Shown here piece by piece: positions 15,537 through 29,400 of a stretch of DNA of 64,000 nucleotides. Each line of letters opens with the position of its first letter. Position 1 is the first letter of the stretch. A program made the position numbers and the translations under genes. Source of the DNA: Varroa destructor (lineage: Eukaryota > Arthropoda > Arachnida > Mesostigmata > Varroidae); the NCBI RefSeq assembly GCF_002443255.2, contig NW_019211456.1:20073557-20137556 (forward strand), read 5' to 3'. The notes below the pieces were generated by a model. That model had not been told where the DNA came from. It did not search any database and saw nothing but the letters and a program-made list of their open reading frames with translations.

Positions 15537-18500
15537 AAAGAAACATTAGAATACGCATTGTTGTTGGAAAGTGCTTTCAGACAAAAAAACGCTGAGCTTT
15601 GGCGAATAGATAATAATATCTATTTTTCTAGAGATTTTCGTTGATACTATCAATATATGTTTCTATATTGTACTTAAGAATTACATATTAAATCTAGATG
15701 CTTTTTTTAAAAATAACTTGAGCTAACATGAGATATCAAACAATCTCCATATCCTGCGCACATCAAAAATAATTTAGGGAAAATTCCGTCCGGGTAAAGT
15801 GGCCTTGACTGATTATTCTTTGTCTTTCATATTGTACTATTCATTGGATGCTTTCGTTATTGAAAAATAATAAATCGTATGTTGTCAGCATGACATCCAG
15901 CAAATTAGATGTTAAATGGATAATGTTTCCATTTATTTATAATAAAAAACATTACATTAGTAGCTTTTCACGATATGTGGAAATTCTATAAAACTAAAAA
16001 ATCAATAAAGACGGGGAAAAAGTAATATGGCAATACAACTTAAGTGTTACGGTAATAATAACAGGTGACCTCGATAAACGCTAGTACACTCTGCGACAGC
16101 AATTATATATCGCAGAACAAAATAACCCAGAAAACGTTTGCATGTTCGCATATCGGACAGTGATAAAAATGATACAACCCCGAACCGCCAATTGGTCTCC
16201 TTCAACATATCCAAGCAAAAGTCAAACTTCAGATGGAATTAGCCATTCCCAACTTGTTGAGGGTCCAGAGGAGTTCGCCCGCAATGATGTTACAGGCGTA
16301 ACTGGGCGTCGAGTGGCCAGAACGTTTACCTAACGCCTAGCTGTTCTACGACGATGCGGCCGAAACAAACAAATAGGCAGAAGAAGGGTAGAAGTCCGGA
16401 ACTGTTTTTGAATGCCCAGCGTAAATATAGGCCAACAAAGAATCACACTAGCACAAAACGACGAAATGCACAATTCTATTCGGTTAAGTCGTCGTTTGAA
16501 AGATCTTTTACGCAAAGATGGCAAAAAAAGAAATAAATAGGAAGCACATTCGCGGCGATTTTTAAGTCACCAGGCGTTCCGGGGATTCAGGTCGAACAAG
16601 GATTATGCGAAACTGTTTTTTCAGTATAAAAAACACTCATTCATGGGTAGGCAGTTTGGATGCGCTTGCCTGATCGTCGCTACTATGCGTTTCGCGTTTA
16701 ACGAGCATAGCCAATAAGTGTTCGCGGTTTGTTTAACTTTTCTGTTCGTTTAGCTCGTGGTCGAGACGAAGATTTAAAGATGAATTTCATTGTATTCATC
16801 GATTTCTTTTGATATGTAGCTTAAGGTTAAAACATTGCAACTGCTTGAAGACGTACAAAAAGGCTGCTGTTAAATTACCTACAGAAGTGCATGTCGAGCA
16901 TAAAGATAGATTGATAATTTTATCAACTCCCAGGAACCGTAGTGATTTAAGGCTGGTATGTAAAGCTCGTATGCTAAGTTGATTTCCTATTTATCATGAG
17001 CTTACAGCATGTTGATATGAAACAAGCTCATATTAAATATAATCGATTTTTTCCATCTAGGCAATTAAAAACCCGGGCAATTTTAAACTTGGCTTGCAAA
17101 TACACTCAAAGTCTATGAATCTGCCTAAATGAATTTCAACAAGCTGCTAATACAGAGCGATTATTCTATATTTAAAGGGTGCATATAAACTATTCTGTTC
17201 TAAGAGTGCTAGTGTATATACAATGCTGAACGATGTTTTCGGTGTAACCTGAATCAAATGACGGCTTAGTCACATCTTGCGTTCGGTTTTTTTCTGCGCT
17301 GTGATCTAGCTTTAAGTTCGACTTTTTTGATATCGCCTGCCAATCCTGCCTCCACGAGGCTGCAACAATGTTCTAGTACATATGATCTGGCTGTATTCTG
17401 TCTATCAATGTATAATATTCCGATCTACTTTTTCTGGACACACGTTATGACCTGGGACAGGCAGGAGGCCGACCGGGGTAAGACGCGTTCCTAAATAATA
17501 ACACGACAGAACAGCGTCTGAAAAGGAAGCCGAAGTTCACGCATCGTTTCTATCTCTTTCTAAATTACAGTGAAATTATTAGGAAGCGTCTTTCGTGCTA
17601 TTTGGTAACGGACATTGCATCAACGGAAAAATATAGCACAGCTACCCGGCTGCAATAGAGATGACGCTGCGAATATATTTTTTGGCCTCTTTGTGTCTTA
17701 TAGCGTTCTAGTTTATGGAACTCCTCTGAGGCGATATGCCGTTTCAAAACATGACTATTTCACTTCATTTTACGCTGTCTCCAAAGCTGCCATAGAAATC
17801 TTCAATTTACTAGTTGATCACCTGGTAACCTAAAAACTCACTATTTTTATAATTTCTGAATCATGTTCATTCATATAATTCTAACAATTTTCCCAAAACG
17901 TAGAGACGTCTTTTTCGTAGAGAGACGTCTCTGATATGCATCAACAAAGTATATAGACAAAATCAGAAAAAAATGAAATTACCTTAGTATTTAATATCAC
18001 CATTTGCTGAATAACAACATTGTTTTTGCTATCATGTACCTGCTGTCAGAATTAATTAATGAAAGAGAGCTGTATATGTGCAAGACGAATACAATTTTAT
18101 TAGAAGCACCTTTAATCAAAAACATGCACGCATCTTGTATCGATTCAAAACCTCTCAACTATGGTTTATTAGAAACGAGTTGACTGAAGTTAGGAAGTAG
18201 TAAAAAGAAGTTTAAACTAAAATCGACTGGGTATATATTTCGTTGAAGGGCTAAGTTCATAGACACATCTATTAGAAAGCACCGATTGTGGCACGACAAG
18301 ACTTATAGTCAGGACAACGTAAAGCCATTGCTCTATGGTTTCTGAATTTCCGACAACAAACTACATTGTGCCCCGTTAGTAGTCCTTTATACGCTTCTGT
18401 GCATAGAGCGCTTCGAGCGAAAAACAGTATTCTAGATTGTGTGCGCAACGGACACTTATTTACGAAAACAGTTTGACCTTGAATGTGGCTGATAATTGTC

Positions 18501-20500
18501 AAAATAATGACGTAACAGACAGACGTCACCAGCGGATTTGTGCATGTTTTTGGGTTTCAATACTGTAAATTTAATATGTTGGATTTTTTACCGCATGGTA
18601 CAAACTGCATGCAGACAACACGGTATAGCTTTCGATTCACTGCCTATTCTGTGCACACTATATCCATGACGTTAATGATTGGAAACATAAACTAGAAGAC
18701 ACTGATATATTGTCATAACATTATAATGTAAGAATACTCCCTGTTCTTGTTTATAGGTGACTTTTTATTCCAGTAGAATCTTACTGTAATGACATATCGG
18801 TTGTCTCGTTCAAAAGTTTTGCGAAGCTGATTTCCCAAATTTGCTTCCGCATTGGGTTTGAGTAAGCGATCAAGCACTAACCACAACATGTCAACCAGAA
18901 AACTCAAAGAAGAAGCACACAACAATACATTAGTAGGCCAGTGCTTCACCCCCAGACTGGCGTTAGAAAGTACCATTTACGTGCTGATGACTGTTTATCC
19001 ATGAGACATAATTCTTGCTATGTATCTGACTGTCGAAATGCTTCATGGCGCCAATAAAGCGCGTTCTCGCGCTGTACCGTTGCCGCTGCGCGAAAACCCG
19101 TTTTACGCTATCGTGCGAAACAATCGCCTAGACAGAAAGTTCTTTAAACTTATTCCAACATGATATAAGTACGTTCTAATCCACAATAAGATTAGTGATG
19201 TGACAGTCGAAGGGCTACAATCGTCCGCGGTGGATATACCATGCCAAACTAGCTCGGGCACCTTTTAAAGAATCATCAAATATTGGTTGTAAATGTCCGT
19301 GTACAATAAAACTCACCAAGTATTACACTCTAAACTCGCTTGAAATTTGTGTGGAACTAAAATCTTCTTTTATCCATCCTAAATGAGTCTTCAAGTGACA
19401 GACTTCCCTTTTATGTGACAATTGCGAGTGACAGTTTTAAACGGGACAACCAACAAATTGTTCAGTGACTGACTGACTGACTGACCTATAGAACACATTA
19501 GGTCCGAAGGTGGGTTATATCTAACAAAATCTAAGAATAATAGAATCTCCATCATCGACACCGTTTCGTATTTTTAGTAAAACTTCTCAGAAACAAATCT
19601 GTCGATCGAAAGGATACACACTCTCACATTAGTTGTTCGGCTACGCAGCACAACATTGCATCGACGAACTTTATTTTCAGTTCATATATTATGAATATTC
19701 TGCTAAAAATCAACTCTCTTACATCTATACATATACAAAAAACATGCGTTGCTTTGTCGAACTTATCCGCTCGCTCTGCATCGACGATTCCTCCACTAAC
19801 CTGTCTCCAAACAGAAAAAATTACAACTGAACACGCAAGTTATTTTATCAGATGCACAGCCGGCACACAGCCCGAGTTGCTGTGCTTTTGTCTTCACTCC
19901 AATATATCCATTCACTCGCTCTTTGAATGCTTCATCATAAGCCATTGGTAGTATTCTATTTATTGTCATAAGGCAATCTCGTTCGTTTGGCTTGTATATC
20001 GTATGGTAGTCTGATGGGAGTTGCAGCTTTTGGCTCTATCTCGTACTGCTGCTATTCATCATTGACGGGGCAAGCTGTCACGAGCATCACGATTGCCTTC
20101 GCGGGGCTGCTACTGTAGGGAACAGTCAGAGCCTCGCTCATACATCCGCGATCTATTCCAATACATTACTGCTCCTACGATGAAATAGGTGTGAAAAATT
20201 TTGTTATTTTTAATTCGGGCTTTAGATCTTATAATTGTGATTACCAGAGGCTCTTTGGGAGTGGTTGGTTTTGTCGCGTGCCGTTCCTTTTAAAGATTTT
20301 CCTTAGTTTAAAATCCTGCCTTCATCGCGACTAGCATTCCTCGTCCCTTTTTTTGGCCCTAACCCTTTTTTACCGCCCTCGTTTCTTTGTGACGATTACC
20401 TAACATGATAATACTTGACGCGCTCATAATAGTAACTCGCCAACAATAATACATGACGCTGGGACTTCGGACCTACCGAACAGGTCCAAAAACTGCAAAA
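15537..20500. other. AT-rich noncoding stretch, perhaps myosin VI 5' intron
   Basis: No gene recognised. A (GACT)n run of about four units lies at 19466-19485, and A/T runs are frequent. A six-cysteine open frame at 18272-18529 (-) lacks an ATG and is not accepted. Confidence 0.5.
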
Positions 20501-21640
20501 GTAGACGAAATGAGTTAGTTATAATCGTGGTGCTATCCTCTGTTCTGAAGGTTCTCTAGCTGTAGAGGAACTGAACCAGGAGACTTTCCGGTGCGAAAGC
20601 CACTGAATACGTAGGATACTGCCATTCGATTAGTGGCTGGCTCGATTGATTAGTCGCTCTGATGGGCAACGGTTACGGCGGCAGGGAATCTGCGACCCGG
20701 ACACGATGGGCAAGCAAGCCGTCCCTATCCCAAGCGAGACCATCGCGAAAATTCAACCGGTGTCATAACTACCGAAATCAGCCAGATACTGGACGCCATC
20801 CTACGTGTCTCCATGCCGCTGACTCGATGGAGCCAACGAAGCATGACTTTCCAGGGCTCAGCACTTGAAGCACTGCTACCATCACGCCTGGCAACTTCAA
20901 CAGCAAGCGCCAAGAACATTCATTGGACCCAGAACAACTCCGTCATAGTCGTAACGTAACACGTTTTATTATTCGGACGGCGCCCGATATTGCAGGAACA
21001 ACAAGTTTAGTCACGACGGCAACTAGGAGCCTGGAGGAGAGAAACGGCATCAGTCAAGCGCAGTCATCACATTGCTATAACCGTTAGCCGTCGCTGCTAT
21101 TAGCCCGGTAGGACAAGCATCACACCGACAGAGGCCGTCACGGGAGCGATTCCGCTCGACAAGTATAAGCTGCCGGTGCCTTCGCGCTTGGCCGTAGCGA
21201 CTGCGACTCAGGCAACGGGACAGAAACGACAAAAAAAAGAATTAGTGGCCTTCTGGACTCATCTCAATCGTGTGAGAAACGTGCTAAAGCCACAACGGCA
21301 GCAGCGACGACAAGCGGGTCGCTGCGCAAGCTACTTGACTCACAAATGTACCGCAAGGGAACGGCGGTGATAAGTGTCGTTATTGTGCTTACAGCTGTTG
21401 CTGTTGTTGTCACAGAGCTGTATCTATCGTTAGCATGGCGCTGCTCTCAGTCGTTCCCACGCCGCCGTTACAGCTGAGCACCGACGTCGCTGTCAGCCTT
21501 ATTATTTCGATCCGGTATCGCGCTTTTCACTCGTTCACTACAAGCGTCATCACGGACCCCTTCGGCTATTTGCCTGTCTGTTAATTATCGATATTTAAAG
21601 CAACGGTTCTCCTATCGGCTGAACAAACGCATCACAAAAC
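20500..21640. other. GC-richer island, possible promoter or upstream exon region
   Basis: Base composition shifts clearly towards G and C, with many CG dinucleotides, compared with both flanks. Short open frames occur on both strands, for example a plus-strand frame from ATG 20662 starting MGNGYGG, but none has recognisable protein content. In arthropod genomes such islands often mark promoters and 5' UTR exons; that reading is inference. Confidence 0.3.
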
Positions 21641-24600
21641 ACACAGTTTAATAAAGCTGGAGCTAAAACTGTCGTAATTTCCCACTGTTTATTACTATCA
21701 GTTTAGTCGTTAAAATGATATGCCGTTGCGACGCGATCGAGCGCGAGATAGACAGCTCAGCGGGGCTCACTAAAAGCGCCGATGACGACAAGGATTCTAG
21801 CGTTGGTTAGAGAACCTTGGCTATTCTATAAGCTGTCGCTGGTAGTTATCACCTCCGTCGACATAGATTTTCGTGTGTAGATAGACGTAGATACATGTGC
21901 CGATATGAACGACTGCCATTTTTGCAGGTAACAAGGTTCCCTGGTGGCCACTAGACAAAAAATATTCCTTGCCATATGCATCTGAACGGTGACCAGAATT
22001 ATGCCCGGGCCGATAACGGTTCAGTGCTTATTAGTATAATGAAACTATAATATATTTACCTGTGCGTCGTATACAGGAGATAAAAGAAACTGATTATTTG
22101 ATCGTCGGCTAATCTGGAGATTTTTGCTGTGGCAGTGATAATTTAAAGCAAACTGTTGTAAGCAAACGGACCGCGGTTATTCCTGCTGTTTAATATAATG
22201 TATGTGCATACCGTACGTTTACCGGACCACTGAAGAGAATCCAAACAACATGTCTAGACCAAGTGCTTCCCTTATTATGCCATTTGTGTTTAACCGTAAA
22301 AGACATTTGAATGTATACTGCGCTGTAGTTAGATATTTTTATTTCTATATATAGAATTATTTAGTTAAAAAAAATATGACTCCTGTTTACATATGCCATT
22401 AGAACTCGAACTAAACGCTTATCGTGTATGTAGAGTGTGACATAAGGGTAACTCAGATAAGAATGCCGTGGACCTCATCCGTCATTCCGAGTTAAATGTT
22501 CTATTTTAAAAGTTCAGCCTAGAACTTAAACGTCGTCGGAAGACAAGAAAACCATTTTCAATCGAAGGCGAGTGGTTTGCCATATGCTTATGCTCATTAA
22601 ATACAACATACCTTTTTCTAACCAAACAAAAATAGCCCAGACGTTGATTATGCATCCAAACCTTATCTTTTTGCGCAAACTTGTGTGTCTGACCGCCTGG
22701 TTCAGAGAGCTTCCTCACTACTGTGAGAGACTTCACACTCTGAGTAAATCTAAAACTCGCCAGTGGGCCCTATGTGAACTTGTCTAGAGAACCAATTATG
22801 TTACGGAAGAAGACACCGCTGTTTGTTTCGTTCGTTCAGAAAAAAAAACGAAAGAGGGTCGCCTTTGCGGCGAGATAGGGCAAAATAGGTACTTCGTTGA
22901 CGGTTCCATTTACATGCAAACACATGGCCGCTTATAGCTACTTCATGTGAATGAGATGATGATCCACAGACGAAGCTGAGTGGTTTTCTCGGTATATCTG
23001 GTATTCGATTACAGGGCACCTGGACACTTCTTTACCATTATGGGCTTGTTTCTAATGCCTAGACGTACAAACAATATACACTAGGTACATGCGCCTCTCA
23101 CACGATGTATTACTAAGGCCATTCATTTAACTGACAATCGGTTGTTAGTACCACTGTGGAAAATTTCTGTACGTGCAAAACAAATACCGTAGGATGGATT
23201 AAAGCGAACAGGGAAGGGGGTAAAGAGAACATTACATACAGGGAACAGGGTAAAGAGAAAATTTCTTTTCCTTAAATTTTCAAACTGAGAATGTTGTAAT
23301 TAATCGTGTTGTCCCTTGTCGCGCCTTTTATCATGATCTGAAGATTATGTTGCTGCATAAATTATCAAACCCTTCAGCAACTGATGCAAACGACGCTTTG
23401 ATCAAATTTTTTGTGCAGCACGATTGAACCCGCTAGATCAATTAGAAGCGTCCTTACTAGTTATCAAATGGTACTAAAACGAGGTAGCTCTTCATTTTAA
23501 AATATTCTCAAAATTTAGAAAAGGGCATACTTTGTGGGTTGAACCCGAACGCTCTCAAGCGACACCTACAATTTGAATAATTTTTATTTATATCGATATT
23601 CCCTATATTTATGCTATGATAAAAGATGAAAATTTATAAAAGGCAACAAAAGCGTTACGTGCATTGTAGTTACCAGATCAATCAAGTTTCTATCGAATTA
23701 ATGTGTTGGGAGCTTTTGAATGATCTTATGGTAATGAGTAGATGTTTAATTAGGTAATGATTCGTAATACACAGTTTTGAAAAATATAAACAACCCAAAG
23801 GAACTTAACTAAACATTGATATTTTTAGGCAAGCCTCCATTGGTATTCTTTTAAGTCGTTATATAAATCTTTTAACAGGAATTCTTAAACATATAGGTTT
23901 CAAATTAGTAAAATTCATATAAAACCTATTTCATTATTAGATAGCCTCGAAGTTTTATTGGTCTACCTTGTACGCTATGTATACAGATATATGACGAGTA
24001 CATATAAAGGTCGATATGTATGAAAGCATATATGAAAACGATATATATATAAAGTATATAAACAGTTTATCTGTAGAAGCATATTGTTTCAACATTTCTG
24101 AAATTTGTTACCATTAATGTTATGGTATAAGGTAAATGGCTTCATAACAGTTGTGTACATAGCTTCACTATGCAGTAACGTCGAAACGTAGACGCTAGTT
24201 AGGGCAATTGATTAACGTATGGAACACTTAGTCTGCGTCTGAATGACGTTCTGAGTGGCCGAAGACGTTAAAAAGCATTTCGCTGCGCCTTGTTTGACGG
24301 TAGTCAATCAGTTGAAAAATCGATACGTTATGAAGATGTGTTATTATTTATCACTCTTTCTCTCACTTTAAAACTCTTGTAGAAAGTAATAACCGTACCT
24401 CGTCCAACAAGATCCACTGAATGAATGCGCAGTTTACTGAACTTCATTTGTGGCAAAGCCTGTCTTGCCTTTCCCCCATCATCCCTAACAAATTTGCCTT
24501 TCCTCAAAACAGTCTTCGCGCATTTTACCTCAAGGCGAAACAATCTGCAGATATGTGTATATATACATGATTACAGATTTTCGTTGCGGCAGTGGTTATA

Positions 24601-25460
24601 CGAAATTCCTTTAGCAATTACCTAAGTATTTTTTTGAATGCTATTTACGTTTTACGCGATAGAGTGCTCTATCCGTTTATTTATTTGTATTTCGACTGTC
24701 ACTTAGAGCGTTTTTACCTATTTGTCGTTAGTAGTAATCTATTTCCGTGTTGCATTAGCTTGACCTTTGCTAGCTCCTCGTGGTAGCGAAAAGAGGACTG
24801 AGTCTGCGTCGTTGCCCCGACTTGGAAGCTAACGGGCCGATGCCCGAGACACAGAGTGCGTACGTAATTCACAACTGCTTAAATAAAGTCGCTGATCATG
24901 CCTTTTCTATATTGTAGCGTACCACTGGCGAATAGGAATACTGTGAGAAGATTGCCAACCATGCCTTTCTAAGCCTTGGTCACTGAGATCTAACGCAGGT
25001 AGTTAATTCTTTCCGCTGCGGTCCGGCCACAAAAATCTGCATACCAACGTGTCCCCGTACCAACAAGGACAGTGCGATTTGCTATTGTTGCCCATATCGA
25101 CTACCACTAGTGTTGTCTACCTCTCATGACGCTTGTGCCTGAAATATATATGAAAAAAAAAAAGCTCGGATAAACGGCAGATGAATGCTTCCCAATTCGC
25201 AATAAGTGATGCTAACTAAGAAACAAAAAAAAAACTAAAAAAACTGAATCTTTAAAGTTCTGGAACCGTTTTAGGGCATTAGATCAGACGATTGGTATGC
25301 AGCAAAGTATGTTTATGCCCGAACTCGAGCCTACCTCACCACGTGTGCCTTAAGTTCTGCAGACGTTACACATTAGGCCAATTTATATTGATAATATAGT
25401 AACAGAACCTGTTAATAAGATAGCAATAGGTAAATCTGGCAGTCAGCTAGCTAAGCTTAC
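21641..25460. other. AT-rich noncoding stretch
   Basis: No gene seen. An imperfect tandem pair of about 38 bp (ACAGGG...TAAAGAGAA) lies at 23208-23265. Several open frames of 60-76 residues have no recognisable content. Confidence 0.5.
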
Positions 25461-25782
25461 CCCATTTAATTTTTCGGACAGATTGAGCTTTTGCAAGCAC
25501 GACCCATCTCCGTCTTACTCGCTCCATCTTTCCTAGCTCTCGTTTGCCGTTTTGCGACCACTGCAGCCGTTCATGATAGTGAAGCTGCTGCCGCGACTGA
25601 TAATACGACACTGACCCAGTCAATACGCGGTTAGTGAAAGCGTAGACTATGATGGATGCATGCATTGTAGTGGACAACAGGCAGCTATCGTGATCCGAAG
25701 AAAGCGCAACACAACTAGGACCGCCGCGGTCGGTTCGACTGTGACGGTAAAAATGAACGGCGTCGTACATCACACGGATCAT
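25461..25782 (-). other. Candidate unassigned exon with a consensus donor
   Basis: A 107-codon frame opens with a true ATG at 25782 and runs to a GTAAGC donor next to 25461. The product is Arg-rich, contains no known motif, and lies in a GC-richer patch. The exon ends in phase 1; joined to the myosin VI exon at 15536 it would read in frame into the myosin methionine. It could be a noncoding or coding first exon of myosin VI, a first exon of an unknown gene, or chance. No homology is visible. Confidence 0.25.
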
Positions 25783-28500
25783 TAACGCGGAAATTCCTAG
25801 CAGGAAGAACGACAGCTAGCGGTAACGGCTGTACAACTTATCGCTGTAACCTCGACTCGTTTACCTATGAGGTGCTTCAGAGGTTGTCTTCAGTTTTAGC
25901 GAGAGGGGTTTGCTAAGCATTCGCTTGGAGCACGGTGGATCTTCTTCAATAACTTAAAAATTCAATTCGATTTAAGCTGATCTATTTCATAACCAGTCAT
26001 CGAGCTAACTGGTTACACCTACTTAGAGCTGCGAATGAATTAAAAGTCTTCTCAAGTTTTCGATGAAATCGAAAACCAACAAAGAAAGAGATTTTTTTTT
26101 ATTCAGCTGGTACTTCGGCTGATATACTTTACGCGTGACGAGGTGAATTTACTGTTTTTTTTTTTAATTTGTATGACTTAATACTTTTGTATGCTTCTGA
26201 AATTACTTATGAATCTTTACGCAATCACGGGACTCAAGGTGTGATTAGCAAATGCCTTAAACATTTTTCAAAGTACTAATTGTGCGCGCTATTTATTTAA
26301 CTAACCTTGGTTGCTTCAGCTGATAGACAATAACATAAAGGTCTTTCCCAGTGCGATTCTCTCGTCTGGCGTGAGACGAACGTGTACAATGTATAATTCT
26401 AGGGAGAAGACATAGACAGACCGAAAAGAATAACAAAACAGCTTCCAATCATAAAACAACAATGCGACTGTTATGAACTTTGGCGAAATGATATAAATGT
26501 TAGAACTTGTATGCACCCAAATTCTACGGCTTTGCAATATTGTCCATTTTCTTCACTTAGCAAACGGGCAACATGTGACGGGTGCAAAGCGCTTTGCTCA
26601 GCTGGGTTTGTCCTGCTAGGCCGAGAGCACTCTCAGTCGGGTGCACAGTTGTGACTGAGTAGATGTTTTATGGTTTCTCGTCAGACCTTCGATTGATTCT
26701 CATGCAGTAACAGCTCCCCGTTGTATGGCCATCGACAAACCATAGAGATGGAGGGATTCTCGCTGTCACACGCATACATTTTGCCGTTCTCATTTCTATG
26801 GGCTTTATTGCCTACATTTTCATTCATTCATTCAACATATTATCACCTCATGGCTAGGGGATCGTTCAACGCACAGAGATCTACCTGCCGATCAGCTGAC
26901 ATTGTTGTAGAGGGCATCAAACAAATGGAGCAAGCAACTCACATAGTGTAGTGTCGAAATGGTTGGAAGGAAAAGGCGTCAGCGGGCGAATTGGTGACTG
27001 GAATGTTTATCCAAACCAATATGTCTGGTTCAGTCTTCACAAGAAGGATTGGGTTCATTTGGTCCATTATTACTATTTGTTCAGTACACACGGCTGGCGC
27101 CTTACGAGAAACCAATATAGCAAAAAATGAACGACAGCTTGCGCGTTGTAGGTTTGTAATTTGGCCTTTTCTTGACCCTTCGACAACTGCTCTACCTTGT
27201 GGTTTTCACGCTCATCGTGAACGTCGCCGTACGAATGGGCAGTCGGTTCATCAAAGCTTATAGCAAGAGTCATAAAACTAATTTTGTATTCAATTTTTCA
27301 TGATTTGAAATTGTTGACGCCGCTATGACGATGCCTGAGAAACGTAAGGTAGCTTCGCGTCCCGCAAAGATAAGCAAACCAAACAAATCCGTTCTTTTAT
27401 AATCACCTCATCATCCTAATAACAGTCGCCTTAATCGGAATATAACCTGTTGTTATTAGCCAATGGTCGTTGTGAAGTCGTTTTGCATGTCGCCACATAC
27501 ATCGGAGAACCTTTCCATGAAGGGAAATTTAATTTATATTAAGAATTGTTACTTGGTCACTTGTCGTCTAATAAAAATAAGTTACACTGGTGGCAGGCCA
27601 CAGCGCTGGCAGGGGCAGCTACAGTTATTATATCGATCGCAAACTAAATAGTAAGTTGAAATAGGGGTACGGTTTAGCGTAGAAGAATAGGCGTGCCTAT
27701 GCATTTTTTCTCTTAATAAAACGCCTTGAATCCAAGAACTGTGTGGTGCAGGTCATAATTTTCGAAGAAGCTCTAAACGACATCTTAGTTAGTTACCATT
27801 TGGCCTGCATGTGTAAAAGGCCGAAGGCTTCTGTCGTCTGACACATGGTCGAACAATCGCGCGACAATAATATATTGTAAAGCATGGTATCGACGCAAGC
27901 AAAATTATGATGCCAAAAGTATGACGGCAAGTTTTGCTCTGAGGAAGTGAAAACGTTCGTTTAACTAAGGTCTCGATGACGTCTGCTAGCAGTAACTATA
28001 CTTAACCCAATAATTCAACTTATCAAATGCCTTTTCTAGTCTCGTAGTATAGACAAAACGCGTTCGGCAGTATTATTCGTAGTCATCTGGTTGTCATAAG
28101 TGATTATATAGAATTTTATAGAAAATTATATAGAATTTAATAAGTGCAAAATAGGTAAATATTAGGTTACCATTTCAATTGGTAAAATCCAAATGTTTTC
28201 TTGGCTTCTTTTTGATGAAACTTAATCACATATCGGTGTCTCGGCGTCTCCACGGGTTCTGTCAGTGACTGCTGCCATTCCAATGAGATAGCTAAACAGG
28301 ACAGTAGATGCATTGCGTTTTGTTCAGTTTTGCTAGCACAGTAATTTCGTTACCATCGTTGAAGCCACAGAAAATAGGGGGGAAGTGCCCCTGCACAGGA
28401 ACTCACTTAGTGACTTCTGACACTTAACCCACACACTTTGTTTCTCGGAGCAAAAATTGCGCTATTCTAGCCAAACATTTGGCCGTGTCATCAGGCTGCC
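25783..28500. other. Intergenic, no gene seen
   Basis: AT-rich with poly-T runs near 26090 and 26155. Open frames up to 90 residues show no recognisable protein content. Confidence 0.5.
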
Positions 28501-29400
28501 CCCGATCCCACAGAGCTGCTGAGGAAAATCGCACTTATACCTCTAAGTGGGGAACAGGACGATAGGCAATTGTCGACTTGACCCATTGCTCCTACATATT
28601 CTCTCCAGGCAACGTATTATTGTACCATTATTGATACTACTGCAACAATAAAGATAACAATAGCCAGCGCAAAATAGAAGCGTGCCTAGAAGCGACGTTA
28701 TCGTAGCAAACCGATAACACAAACTCGGCACTGAACTGAACCGGGGTAATTTATTTGAGCAGCTTGCCGGTTTTGATGAAGATGGTAATGATCACCATCT
28801 TATGTCAGGCGTCATTTGTCAAGCGTCGAGAACAGCAGAAACTAACACAGCATCGACAACAGCCAGAGTCAGTTTTCGACTTCAACAATAGACCGATGCG
28901 TTTCTCGCCAGTAGACCACCTAAGAGAAGGCAGCTTTTCTGCCGTAGACATCGGTCGCCGCTACTGCTGTGATGCTATTTAACATCACGTACTATTGCGA
29001 CCCGCTGCTGAAGCCTGTTCCGTCGATTGCAGCGGCAGTAACAGACGTAAGCCATACTGAGCCCAGATAATGAATGAATGAATGAGTGAACGAACAAAGC
29101 TTTTAGCATACAACAACTCGTCTCCAGCACATATTGCCCCTAAAGGGCTACGGTTATTGGCAGATACATTGGTGGTGTTGCTAGCTAGCTTGCTTGCTAT
29201 CACGAGTCTGTGCTCCTGCCTGTGGCTGTCTTCACGTAGTGAAAATGGAAATTTTGTTGACGTGATCCAAGCGGTTGTGTTACGATCTTTTTTCGTCTCC
29301 GCCTAGCCGCCAACTTACTGGCACGTCATTTTCGCTATTCTCCACCGATCACACCGCTTCGTCTTGACGGCGTCTTCGTTTCCCCGTAATTGCGTGCCAC
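28500..29400. other. GC-richer island without recognised gene
   Basis: Composition is GC-richer than the flanks, with a (TGAA)n-like run at 29070-29090 and short frames on both strands. It may mark an unannotated promoter; nothing more can be supported. Confidence 0.25.

Noticed and set aside
18272..18529. Minus-strand frame of 85 codons with a hydrophobic start and six cysteines in a C-C-CC-C-C order, like a secreted knottin
   Set aside because: The first codon is GTG, no ATG occurs upstream before a stop, and no in-phase acceptor was found. The cysteine spacing is also much wider than in knottins.
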